Source of the DNA: Eutreptiella sp. 'Long Island Sound 2002'
Lineage: Eukaryota > Euglenozoa > Euglenophyceae > Eutreptiales > Eutreptiaceae
DNA length: 64,000 nucleotides
Assembly: GCA_964036045.1 (NCBI GenBank)
Contig: OZ038379.1
Coordinates: 181,428,436-181,492,435, forward strand
Direction of reading: 5' to 3'
Shown: in pieces, positions 45,001-55,400 of the stretch
How positions within the stretch are numbered: position 1 is the stretch's first letter
How the letters are laid out: every line of letters starts with the position of its first letter
Notes under the pieces: model-generated
What the model was told of the DNA's origin: nothing
Database searches by the model: none
The model's input: only the letters and a program-made list of their open reading frames with translations
Program-made: the position numbers and the translations under genes

Positions 45001-47127
45001 GTGGGGGCAGTCCTCGAGCAAGTCCGGGACGACGGGACTCATGTTCCCGTGGCGTTTTGGAGCCGGATCCTGGCCGAGGGCCAACGCCGCACCTGGACCG
45101 CGAGGGAGAAGGAGACGTACGCCATTGTTTGTGCGCTCAGGAAGTGGTCGGGCCACATCGGATTGCAACCGGTGGTGGTTTGTACGGACCATCAGTCCTT
45201 GCAGAGCTGGCAAAAGGAGCACGTCGACACCCCCTCGGGACCGGCGGCAAGGAGGGCCCGATGGCATGAGACGTTCGCCAAGTTCGACCTCAGCGTCGTG
45301 TATGTCCCGGGGAAGGACAACACTGTGGCAGATTGCCTCAGTCGATGGGCCTACCCCGCGGGCAAGGCGTGGATGGACATATCCAGCCATGGAGACGCCG
45401 AGGAGACCGAGGAGGCCAAGCGCATCATCGAGATGGAGAAGGCCATGGAGCAAGAAGGGGTCAAGTGCTTTGTGGTGATGGCAAACAGTACGGACCTGGC
45501 CAAGTTCCGGGGCGCCCGCGTCCAAGCTATTCGAGAGGAAACCCTCGAGCAATGGATGGTGGCCCCTGTAGAGCTAGTCAGGTCGGTGCTCACAGAGGAC
45601 TGGTTGGATGACTATGCAGCATCCGAGCACTGGAGCAAGTACTGGAACGCCATGAGCGCCCCGTCGGACGACGAATGGCCGGAGGGCTTGACCGAGGATG
45701 GGGACAAGTTGTTCCTCAAGGACAAGCTGCTGGTGCCCGAGAACCGAGTGGAGGAGCTCATTGACCATTGGCACAACGCCCAGCTCATGCACCCTGGCCG
45801 AGACAAGATGCAGCAGGACCTAGAGTGGCGTTTCAAGTTCCCTCCGGGGTAGTACGCCATCCTGGATAGGTACTGCAGCGACTGTGCCGTGTGTCGAGCC
45901 ACGAAGAGCCCCAACCACTCCACAGCTGGCAATCCGGTGTACACGGCTATACCGGAAGCCCCTATGCGGTCTGTGGCCATGGATGTATTCGCCATGCCTG
46001 AGGTCACCGTGGACGGAGAGACCTACGACTGTGTCATCCTGGCGGTGGACAGGCACAGCGGGTATATCGTGGCTGTTCCTAGCAAAAAGTCCGAGAAGAA
46101 GGACAAGAAAGACAAGCATGGAGTGGGGCTGCAGGCCAAGACCGTCGCTAATGCCATGATCAGGCATTGGCTGACGATTTTTGATGTCCCGGCTGTCATC
46201 TGCAGCGATCGGGGCAGTCAGTTTGTGGGGACGTGGTTCAAGACGATGTGCAAGCACATGGGTATTCGGCACGCCAAGACCGTGGCGTACCACAGCCGGT
46301 CGAATGGCCGAGCTGAGGTGGCCGGGCGGCAGATGTTCAAGAAGTTCCGCCAGCTGAACATCGACGAACCGGGCCGGAATTGGTATAATTCGCTGTGGAG
46401 AGTACTCCAAGCGTATCACGACCTTCCGGGACCCACTGGACTGTCGCCCCATCGCATCCTGTTCCTACGGGATCGAGTGTCACGCACTCTCCCGTGGTTG
46501 AACCATGGCAAAGTGGCCCGGGATGCGAACGCTATGATGGCTGAGGCGGACAACACGGCGGCCAAGGTGTGCAAGGCACTTCAGGACGAGCATGACAAGA
46601 GGGCCAAGTACTTCAAGCAGGGAAAGGTCCAAAAGTATGCTCTCCAAGACACCGTGTGGGTGGAGCAGCACCACAAGGATGTCCTGTCCAGGCATCGGCA
46701 GGCGTCTTGGTATGTGCCGGGGGTAATCGTGCGGAAGGTCGGGCAAGACGTGTACGCGGTTCGTGTGGGGGATAACAAGATCCTGGACCGCGACCATACC
46801 CAGCTTCGTCCCCGAGCACCAGACCCCAGCGGACGTCCCGTCACCTTCGAGTTCACGGCCGGCGATGTCGACTCGGACGACGAGGGTGAGGACGACGACT
46901 TCACCGCCGAGAGGATCCTGGCGGACAAGCCGGACCTGGGGACGCCTGGGGGGAGGCTTTATAAAGTCCGTTGGAAGGGATTCGCCGCCTCCAGGGATTC
47001 GTGGGAGCCTCCGAGCAGTTTTGGGCCGAGGTACACCACGGTCTGGATGGACTACCTGAAGAAAAAGAATATTTCTTTGGATGTCAAGGACGTGTTGGTC
47101 CATTTGGTGGCTGCAGTAGCACCGTAA
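42061..47127 (+). pseudogene. pol of element B (protease, extra domain, RT, RNase H, integrase, chromodomain) with one premature stop
   Basis: Numbering from 42142: protease active site DTGA at residue 108; an extra domain at about 282-351 (VFASRD...GILVITG); RT with FVDD at 782-785; RNase H with RTDASDYAVG; integrase with a HPGRDKM...CSDCAVC zinc-binding region, catalytic Asp in VAMDVF and SDRGSQF, and Glu in GRAEVAGR; C-terminal chromodomain (YKVRWKGF...SWEP, about 46900-47060). A TAG at 45850-45852, between the His and Cys pairs of the integrase zinc finger, truncates the protein. The frame then continues unbroken to TAA 47125-47127. It appears otherwise undamaged, so inactivation by point mutation is recent. 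Chromodomains of this type bind histone marks and steer integration. Confidence 0.9.
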
Positions 47128-47520
47128 TGGATTCCCCTTGGCATTTTTGTTTGTTTCTGTGCTTGGGAGACGGGTGAGGGCGTTCATCCGGGGATTCTTG
47201 GGCCTTGATTGGCCATCTACCCCCTTTACTCGATCTCCACATATATATTTCATTGTGGTATACTTATTTAGGTCGACCGACGACGTTTCTCTATCTTTGA
47301 TCCCCTTGGTCCATGTTGTAGATCAAGAGGAGACCGAATATGGCGTAGGGCACTGATTATCAGTGTCCTCACCCCTCCCTTGGGGCATGGGGGACGCCTA
47401 CGACGTGTGTGGGGCCTCCATGTGTCCTTGGGACATGGGGGGGGGGGTTGGAGCCCATTGGGGTCCTCCCGTCCTCTCTTCAATGACTTCGGAGCGGTAA
47501 CAACGCTCTGAGAAGGGGGG
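47128..47520 (+). other. 3' UTR and polypurine tract of element B
   Basis: Non-coding sequence ending in AGAAGGGGGG (47511-47520), directly before the TGAAGCC start of the 3' LTR. Confidence 0.75.
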
Positions 47521-49012
47521 TGAAGCCGGTTCCGACCCCCGTGGCCATCTTGGGGTCACTTGGGGTGTGTATCTATGTGCCGGCAAGCTGCCATTGGCTG
47601 ATATCATACTCTCCCATCCACCTGACCTAACCCGATGTGATAGTGTGATAGGTTTGGCCATTCCGGCTATGAGCGGCCATATTTAGTACCGAGGCGCCGC
47701 CAGCTGAAAATTTATATATCAGAATATCAGGAATCAACAGGGTTTTTTTATCATAATGTTTCCGTAATTTTTCCGCTTTTCGTTCTGATTGTCAATGTAT
47801 CGGTGACTGTCAGTTGGCTCGCGATTTTGCGGTAACCGAATGGTTAACTGTTATTTACAGATATTTTGGCGGAAACCCCGATGAAGGGTCAGATTTCATC
47901 AGTAAAGGGTTCGTTGCTTCCGCAATTTTCATATTATACACTCGCAAAATTAATCCGATTTTTTCAGCCTTTCAGAATCGGATTTTCGACTTCGACATCG
48001 CCGCACGCGATATGATGAATCTCGAGTGATCATACATTGTTCCCCGATCACGAATCAACCTTCCTTTTGTTGTGCCCTTCATTTTGCTTGGAGTTATAGT
48101 CGAAACAAAAGTGATTTGTGAGACCACTTTGAGGAATCATATCTCCGGCTCACGGCGAGGAATATCAATATGGAGAATTGGGTTGGAACCGCCTTGGTCT
48201 CAACTTACTTTGAGAAGCATCAAACGCCTTTGGTGTGTACACATGCCCGGTATAGCAATGGGTAATGGTCAAGAGGGTAGAAAGTGATATATAACTCTTG
48301 GACCGTGCAACCGAATATTTTATTGCGACTTTCGAGTGTACCGCATGAGTGTTGGGGTTGCATAGCAACTTTTCTTGGGTTCCTACGTATTTTTAACGTG
48401 AAGTTATGTCCATGGAGGGACATGGCATATCATGGTGGGAGCCACTTTTTGAGGGTATGTGTTATATGTATGGTATGTGCTTCGATATGCTCACGCCCAT
48501 GTTATATATCTCCGTTTGTAGGAAGATATATGGAGTCATACGTGGCAAGGGCTTCGCCCATGTCCCAATGGTGAACTCCATAGCGCTAGACTAAGTCTAC
48601 CGCTCATATAGTGCATGTGGGAGGGCTTACGGAGCGACCCACAAGCGCCAATATCAATTTTCCCATTTTCGTGGTGCGTGTTGGGAGGAGGTCCAAAGGT
48701 GTCCCTATGCGTCCATGTGGGGATCCAAGTGGGGGGATTGTTTGCAAATGGTCCCAAGCAAGTGTGTTTTGAATCATAGGTTGATACCATGGGTGAGCGA
48801 AGTTATATACTATTGTAATTATCTTGAATTTGGCATTATTTGCATGTTTTTGACCTCATTTTATGCTCATTTTTGTATTTTATGTGCTCAACTGGTTGGC
48901 TAACAGTAAAGTGCCTAGAGATGCGTGAACCATGGTATGTTGCTTATATGTTGGCATATGCTTCGGTGTTGTACCTCACCATATGCCAGATCACATGGTC
49001 ACTTTGGCGTGG

Positions 49013-49829
49013 AGTAAGAAAAAGTGCTTTTCCATTGCTTTGGGACATACTCTAGTTGTATTAGAGATGCACTGAGCATCCATGCATTTTTATCTTAGTA
49101 TTGGTCCAGCCAAAAGTGGTGATAACACATTTTGACCTATGGAACCAAACACCCAATCAGGATATGGAGTGGACCCCTTAATCCCCTTTCAATCAGAAGT
49201 AAAACATCTTTTCCTGAGTTGACTGAGCACTGACATACCTAAGGTAGAGCCTATGAATTTATCTATGTTTTTCCATGAATACTTATCTGCCCTAGTGGTA
49301 TGCACCATAGGGGGTTAGGCACCTCTTTTTGAGAGGTCCTGGGTTCAATTCCCGGTCAGCCTAACTAAGTAGGAAGATCCCAACTGAGTAGGAAGATCCC
49401 ATGTGACATGGCAGTGACCTCATCGCCACATACCATGCCACCTCAGCACATATGGGACCCAAAACAAAGAGTGCACATCTCCTAAGATGGCACTATGGAG
49501 AGAGAGTGATCCTGAGGCAGTTTTCTAACTCTTTTCCCAAAACATTTCAGCTATCTCTGTGAATATGCATTCATTTGTATCCTGAGTTGCAGTTTCTGTG
49601 AATACCTAATCATCTTTCACTGTTTACACTGCAGCCCTTCATGCTTTGATCCTGAATTACCTTCTCCTTGCATACTATTGGCTTGGGCTATCCTGAATTG
49701 AGTTGGCTTTACTGTATTTCAACAAACAAAAGCTTTTCATCATCCAAAACCAGCAGCAGGACACCCTACAGCAACAACAAGCAGCAGGAGAAGCAAAAAC
49801 ACAGTGCTGAAAACACTATAAACTTTTCT
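49013..49829 (+). repeat. 5' LTR of A-2
   Basis: 817 bp, AGTAAG...TTTTCT. It includes the tRNA-like segment (about 49286-49361) and a short internal duplication (AACT(A/G)AGTAGGAAGATCCC twice, about 49363-49400) absent from A-1. Confidence 0.95.
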
Positions 49830-49842
49830 GGTAGCAAGAGGC
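49829..49842 (+). promoter_or_regulatory. Primer binding site of A-2
   Basis: TGGTAGCAAGAGGC, the initiator tRNA-Met-type site with one extra A relative to A-1 and B. Confidence 0.7.
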
Positions 49843-49927
49843 AGCCTGTCTCTGTGCACCGGCAGCGACCCCGCGCCGTACAACCAGTGCTCCGAGCAGG
49901 CAAACAAAAGCAGAAGGGTGGATTAAA

Positions 49928-52429
49928 ATGGATCCAGGAAGAGTGGACGCCGAGGTGAACACAGCGCCAGCGCCAGAGACACCGGCAAGGCCGGCGCCTG
50001 ACGCTGTACCTTCGGTGGAGCCCTTACATGGGCCAATGGATACGGCGGAGGACTCCTTGGATGGCCTCCAGACGGCCTTTGGGGCCCTGTCGGTGAAGGA
50101 AATGGTCTCTCAGCCTCAGCCTGTGAAGAGGAAGAGAGGAAACGAGAGCGAGAAGGATGCTGGAGAAGGAGCAGACGAAGGAGAGGAGCAAGGGCAAGAC
50201 CCGACGGATATCCCTACCTTCGAAGGCGCACCAAGCGCTTCTGGCCTCCAAGCATCACCCTCTCCTATAACCACCACACACCCAGCCGCCGCTACATCCA
50301 CTTCCACAACCAACCAGCCTATGGCAGAGGGCACAGGCTTTACTGGCATGCCTCACTACCCCGCCTATGGCATGGGCCCACCTACCACTGCGCTCCTTGA
50401 GGCAACTACTGCCAGTGAGCCGGTGGCTTCCAGCTCTGCGCCGCGTTGGTATGCGGCTGACCATCCCCATCCACTCCACTCCACTGGAACCTACATGGAA
50501 GTTCCTGGGTATGCTCCTGGGTGTGCACCTGGGTATGCACCCCTGAGTGGGTTGAGGAGAGGACCAGAGTCTCTGGGAGGCAGGAGTAGAGGATCGGGAA
50601 GATCCTCCAACAGGTCCCTGACGCGGTCGGAGATCAACGAGGTGCTCCAAGGAGCCACTTCGAAAATCGTGAGCGACCTCACGCAAGAGATCAGGGAGAA
50701 ACTGCAGCCCCTGATGATCCCGTCCCATGCGTCACCTACGACAGTGGGGATGTCACCCCACCGAGTACAGGCTAACCACCTGGCGGCAGGGTTGACGAAT
50801 ACCCTGGGGAGCCTGAGGAGCCGACCGATGCCGACTCCTGCAGCAGTACCAAGAAGCCCATTCGTCCCGAGGACAGCCCAGCCGCCCTACAGTCACGTGA
50901 CTAACTCGACGAGGGCCGAGCTGGACCAGCTGGGGCTGACAGCCCTAAGGGCTATGGTGGACGTGGAGCCTTATGGCTCCAGTGATCTAGGCGGAGACCC
51001 CTCCGATGATGGGCCGCCTTCGATGACTTCTTCTTCGCCATCGGATGACGAAGACCCTGAGGACCCCGAGGACTCCAAGGGTAAGAAGAAGAAGAAGAAG
51101 AAGAAGAAGACCCGACGCCCTGAAGGACGCCGAGCTCAGGAGGCGAAGGCTATTGCCACCTCCAAGATAGTGGTGAACCTGCCTGAATTCACAGGCAAGG
51201 ACCTCAGCGAGTTCGCTGAGAACTTTGGCCGGTTCCTACGACTGACCGGCCAAACCCACGCGAGTGGGCGAGTGAAGTGCGACCTGCTCCTGCAGTGCTG
51301 CAAGACGAAGTACCTGGAGAAGCAGGTCAGGCAGATCGTCACCAACTCCGCCACCTTTGCCGACGTGTTGGTTGCCCTGGAGAGGCAGTACCCAACCTAC
51401 GAGACCGACCTCTCCATCAGGGCCGAGATCCAGAACCTGCCCGTCCTGCCCAACAACCCCAAACCCGGCAGGGTCTCCGAGCTGTTGGCGGACCTGGACC
51501 ACTGGGCTGGGCGACTGACGCCCGGTTCCTACAGCAGCGACGACCTGCTGTTTTGGTTGTGCTCCAAGCTGCCCCGTGAGCTATGGGACGAGTGCCGTCT
51601 GACGGCTGAGCGCAAGGCTAGATCCCTCCGCTACGAGGATCTATGCGTGCTGCTCCTGGAGATGGCGCTGGAGAAGGAGAGCGACCAACACCTGAACCAC
51701 TACCGTCCTGGTGGTGGAGGTTCTGGAGGCAAAGGGTACCAAGGGTCCCGACCTGGGCAGGGGACTACCCCCAAACACGCCCACGCCCGCCTAATGGAGA
51801 ACGTGAAGGAGCTATTCTGGTGTGATGCCAGAGATGAACAGGGCCACCTGCAGCATGCCTCCGACTGCGAGCAGCGAGACTGCTTTGTTGTCCAGGGGAA
51901 GCAGCAGGAAAAGATCACCGGCGCCAAGGTGAAGATGCCGGATCATTACCGCTGCACCATCACGTGTGCATTCTGCGGTAAGCGGAAGCACTATGAGGAC
52001 GAGTGCTACCATAAGCAACGCCTATCGGCGAAGCTTAAGGGGGAAGATCCTGGCAAAAGCTCAGGCAAAGGTGGAGGCAAGGCCAAAGGCAACGACTCCG
52101 GCAAGGGCAAGTCGAAAGGACGTGGTCAAGGTGGTCAAGACAAGGGTCAAGGCGGACGAGGAGGAGGCGCTAATCGCCAGAACGACAACAAGAACAAGGA
52201 CAAGAACGGAGGTAACCCCAACCCTAATCCAGGGGGGAACTCCGAGCCCTCTGGAGGGCAGTCTGGACCTACCACACGCTCACAGACGCAGGCCCAGCAA
52301 GAACAAGGAGCCAAGCGTGAGCATGAAGGTGGTGACGACGGCAACGCCAAGAAGAGAAGCCGTTTCATGAGGATGGCCCGCAAATTGCGGAACAAGGGGT
52401 TCGAGGTGACCTGTCCCGCGGAGTTCTGA
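49928..52429 (+). CDS. Gag of A-2 (833 residues)
   Basis: Starts MDPGRVDAEV and ends CPAEF-TGA. Layout: acidic and Pro/Ser/Thr-rich N-terminal region; lysine run at about residues 385-395; capsid-like domain about 408-590 (NLPEFTGKDLSEFAENFGRF onward); CCHC zinc knuckle CAFCGKRKHYEDEC at about 680-693; Gly/Lys-rich RNA-binding tail. It is nearly collinear with Gag of A-1 with scattered substitutions. No premature stop is present. Expected role: particle assembly and packaging of element RNA in the cytoplasm. Confidence 0.92.
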   Translation: MDPGRVDAEVNTAPAPETPARPAPDAVPSVEPLHGPMDTAEDSLDGLQTAFGALSVKEMVSQPQPVKRKRGNESEKDAGEGADEGEEQGQDPTDIPTFEGAPSASGLQASPSPITTTHPAAATSTSTTNQPMAEGTGFTGMPHYPAYGMGPPTTALLEATTASEPVASSSAPRWYAADHPHPLHSTGTYMEVPGYAPGCAPGYAPLSGLRRGPESLGGRSRGSGRSSNRSLTRSEINEVLQGATSKIVSDLTQEIREKLQPLMIPSHASPTTVGMSPHRVQANHLAAGLTNTLGSLRSRPMPTPAAVPRSPFVPRTAQPPYSHVTNSTRAELDQLGLTALRAMVDVEPYGSSDLGGDPSDDGPPSMTSSSPSDDEDPEDPEDSKGKKKKKKKKKTRRPEGRRAQEAKAIATSKIVVNLPEFTGKDLSEFAENFGRFLRLTGQTHASGRVKCDLLLQCCKTKYLEKQVRQIVTNSATFADVLVALERQYPTYETDLSIRAEIQNLPVLPNNPKPGRVSELLADLDHWAGRLTPGSYSSDDLLFWLCSKLPRELWDECRLTAERKARSLRYEDLCVLLLEMALEKESDQHLNHYRPGGGGSGGKGYQGSRPGQGTTPKHAHARLMENVKELFWCDARDEQGHLQHASDCEQRDCFVVQGKQQEKITGAKVKMPDHYRCTITCAFCGKRKHYEDECYHKQRLSAKLKGEDPGKSSGKGGGKAKGNDSGKGKSKGRGQGGQDKGQGGRGGGANRQNDNKNKDKNGGNPNPNPGGNSEPSGGQSGPTTRSQTQAQQEQGAKREHEGGDDGNAKKRSRFMRMARKLRNKGFEVTCPAEF
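52427..52429 (+). promoter_or_regulatory. Candidate readthrough stop TGA-CGG between gag and pol of A-2
   Basis: The stop is followed in the same frame by CGG-GGA-CGC and 1,642 further sense codons. There is no ATG before the protease. Possible pairing GGAG (52420-52423) with CTCC (52438-52441) would put the stop in a small hairpin. Confidence 0.7.
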
Positions 52430-55400
52430 CGGGGACGCTCCGGTGGCACCCAAGACCTGGTGTTTTGGGTACGTATCCGACTAGGGGGACGTGAATACCT
52501 GGGGGTACTGGATACTGGAGCCACAATATCGATAGTGGCCAAGAAAATTTTACCTTGTGTGAGCCTGAAGAACACCATGACCACCGCCGCTATACGGATG
52601 GGGGATGGACATGTGGTGCACAGCTGCGGGGACTGCGAAGTGGAGGTACCTATGGGCTCCAGGACTATCGCCCATCGGTTCTATGTGATGGACACTGATG
52701 CCTTCGACTTTGTACTGGGTACTGACTTCTTCGTGCAGCACTCCCAGATACAATCCCTGACGCTGCAAGCGCCCTACCTCCTGTACGTGGACCACGGCAG
52801 TGGCAGAGAGTCTGTGCCACTGGAGCAGTCGGAACATACCTCGAGTTACCTGAGACTATCGAAGGAGGAGCCCTCGAACATGATGGCGGCCTCCAAAACT
52901 GAGGACTATCAACTATTGGGGGAAGTCCTAGACCAAGGTCTGAAGGAGTTGGGTTACTCTCGAGAAGACCTAAGTGTGGAGCTGTTCGCCAGCGACAAGC
53001 AACATGTACTGGACCTATACTGCAGCAAGGGGAAGAACTGCAGCTACAAATTTTACTGGCCCTCTTTCGGGATGGCCTACGGGAACCCCAGATTCAGTGA
53101 ACTGGGGAAGGTGCTGACCAAGGTGGCCTTGGAACGTTCCCGTATGGTCCTGTGTTCCCCCGATTGGGGAGCCCATGGGGGCAATGAGTACTGGCGAACC
53201 CTCCTTGACAAGCTGACTATCAGCTCTGTGCGGTTACCTGATGAGGCCATCTACGTGCCTCTGGGACGCAAGACGCCCATTGGGAAGCCCGGATGGGGGA
53301 GTACGCTCAGCGTGGTGGACGGAAGTCTTACCACCATCCCCTGGGAAGACCTGGACCCTACTCTGGTCCAGGCTATACAACGAGAAAGCGATGGACTCGC
53401 CTTGGGTGACTTGAAGGATCGCCTACGACCTCAAGATGCTGTTGAAACTATACCCGGAGGAGATGAGTACGTCGTGACTGACACCAACGCCCCCAACTCT
53501 CCCTGTCATGTACCTGTTCCTGATGGAGTCTCTGAGTGTGGACTATCTGAGCTACCTAGCTCTATCCACTCAGACGACGAAACTGAGCACGACGCCTTCT
53601 TCGTGCAGACTGCGGTGGAAGAAGTGGAGAACGCCGAGTACGTCGCCCCACTAAAACCCCTACTCTCCATGAGGGTGGAAGACCCCGTGGATGAAGAGCT
53701 GGACCCTCGATCCAGGCTCAGGGAGTATGTGGATTCCAAGAGGAAGTTGGTGGCGAAAAAGCTATGCTACGCGAAGCCTACCCGCAGCTCGTGGCCACTG
53801 AAGCAAGGACGTATGGGAGACCTATCCCAACTGAAGGAGGACCTCGAACAGAAGATCACCACCTGGCAAAGGGAGGTAGATCTCAAGCTCATGAAGAGCG
53901 TATGGGGTGCCCATGTGAGGACCCCAGATGAAGACGACCTCTCGGAGGAATGTGTATGTGAACCCCCTAAAGCGTGCCTATGTTGCCATCGTCCACCGGA
54001 GATGGTTGAGCAAGACCTTCTGTATGCCTACCAAGGGCTGAAGGATGCTACCGCGGGCGAAGAGTCGGTGGAGGATCACCTCCCGACGTCTATTCAAGGG
54101 GCAAGCAACTTACACTCCGACGAGGACATGGAGGACAAGATCAAGGCACTGGACCCGCGGGTACAAAAGCTGATAAAGACCTATCTGGAGGTGTTCGGAG
54201 AACTACCCCCTCCAGCCTCATGCGACAAGCTGGTACAGATGGACCTCAAGCTGAAACCCGAGTTCGTGGGTCACAAGATCCGGAGGAGACCCTATCCAGC
54301 TCCTAAAGAGCAGGCCGACGAGATTGAGCGACAGATACAAGAATGTATCGACGCTGGCCTAGTCCTGGAGTACAAGGATGGGGACTACCCCCTACACTGC
54401 AGCCCCTGTTTCCTGGTGGCTAAACCTGGGTCTACAGCCAAACGGCTGGTAGTGGACTATGGAGAGCTGAACAAGAAGACGCTGAACCACTCAGGGTCCA
54501 TTCCCAATATGGAGTCTACCCTGGAGAAGATAGCCTCCTGTCGCTACAAGACCAAGATGGACAAGCGAAGTGGATTCTGGCAAGTGGACCTGACGCCCAA
54601 CGCGCAGGAACTACTGGCCTTCATCACCCCTCAGGGGAGGGTATTCAAGTGGAAGGTCATGCCATTCGGCGTGGCTAACGCCCCCGCTCTGTTCCAAGAG
54701 CTGATGAACAAGATCTTGTCCATCCTACGAAGGAGACCTAAGGTGCAGGAGCTCATATCCCGTGGGGCCCAGATGGAGGCTCACATCGACGATGTATGCC
54801 TCGGGACCAATACCCAGGAGGATCACCTAATCCTCTTGGGTGAGTTCTTTGCGGTCTGCCAGGAGAACCACACACGACTCAAGCTGGAGAAGTGTGAGTT
54901 CATGCAGGAGACCATGCAGTACCTGGGGTTTGACGTTGGCTATGGGTGGTGGACCCCAGCGGCCTCTAAGGCCAAACCCCTGATGGATGCCAAGGTACGA
55001 CACGAAGACCCCAAGAAAGGACTTCATGATGTACGCAGTTTCATTGGGGCGTGCAACTTCTATCGCCGCCACATCAAAAACTTCACCTACACCAGCGCGG
55101 TACTGACTGACTTGATCAAGAAGAGTACTACTTGGCGCTGGGGCCCACAAGAGCAACAAGCGTTTGACGAGCTCAAAGACAAGGTAGCCAACGCTAAGTG
55201 CTTGGGCGTGCCTAGGGCACAAGGGGAGATTATCCTGGTGACCGACGCCAGCAATGTGGGCGGTGGTGGAACGTTGTTCCAATGGCAAGCACTAGAGAAG
55301 GAGGAGTTCGACTCGGCCATTTCCCAATGGGGGACGGAAGGTCTCAACCGAGATGGAACCCTCAAGCACAGCTACCCTGACGACAAGTGGGTCCTAGTAC

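Noticed and set aside
44623-45552. 309-codon open frame on the minus strand
   Set aside because: It is a shadow of the RT/RNase H part of element B pol.
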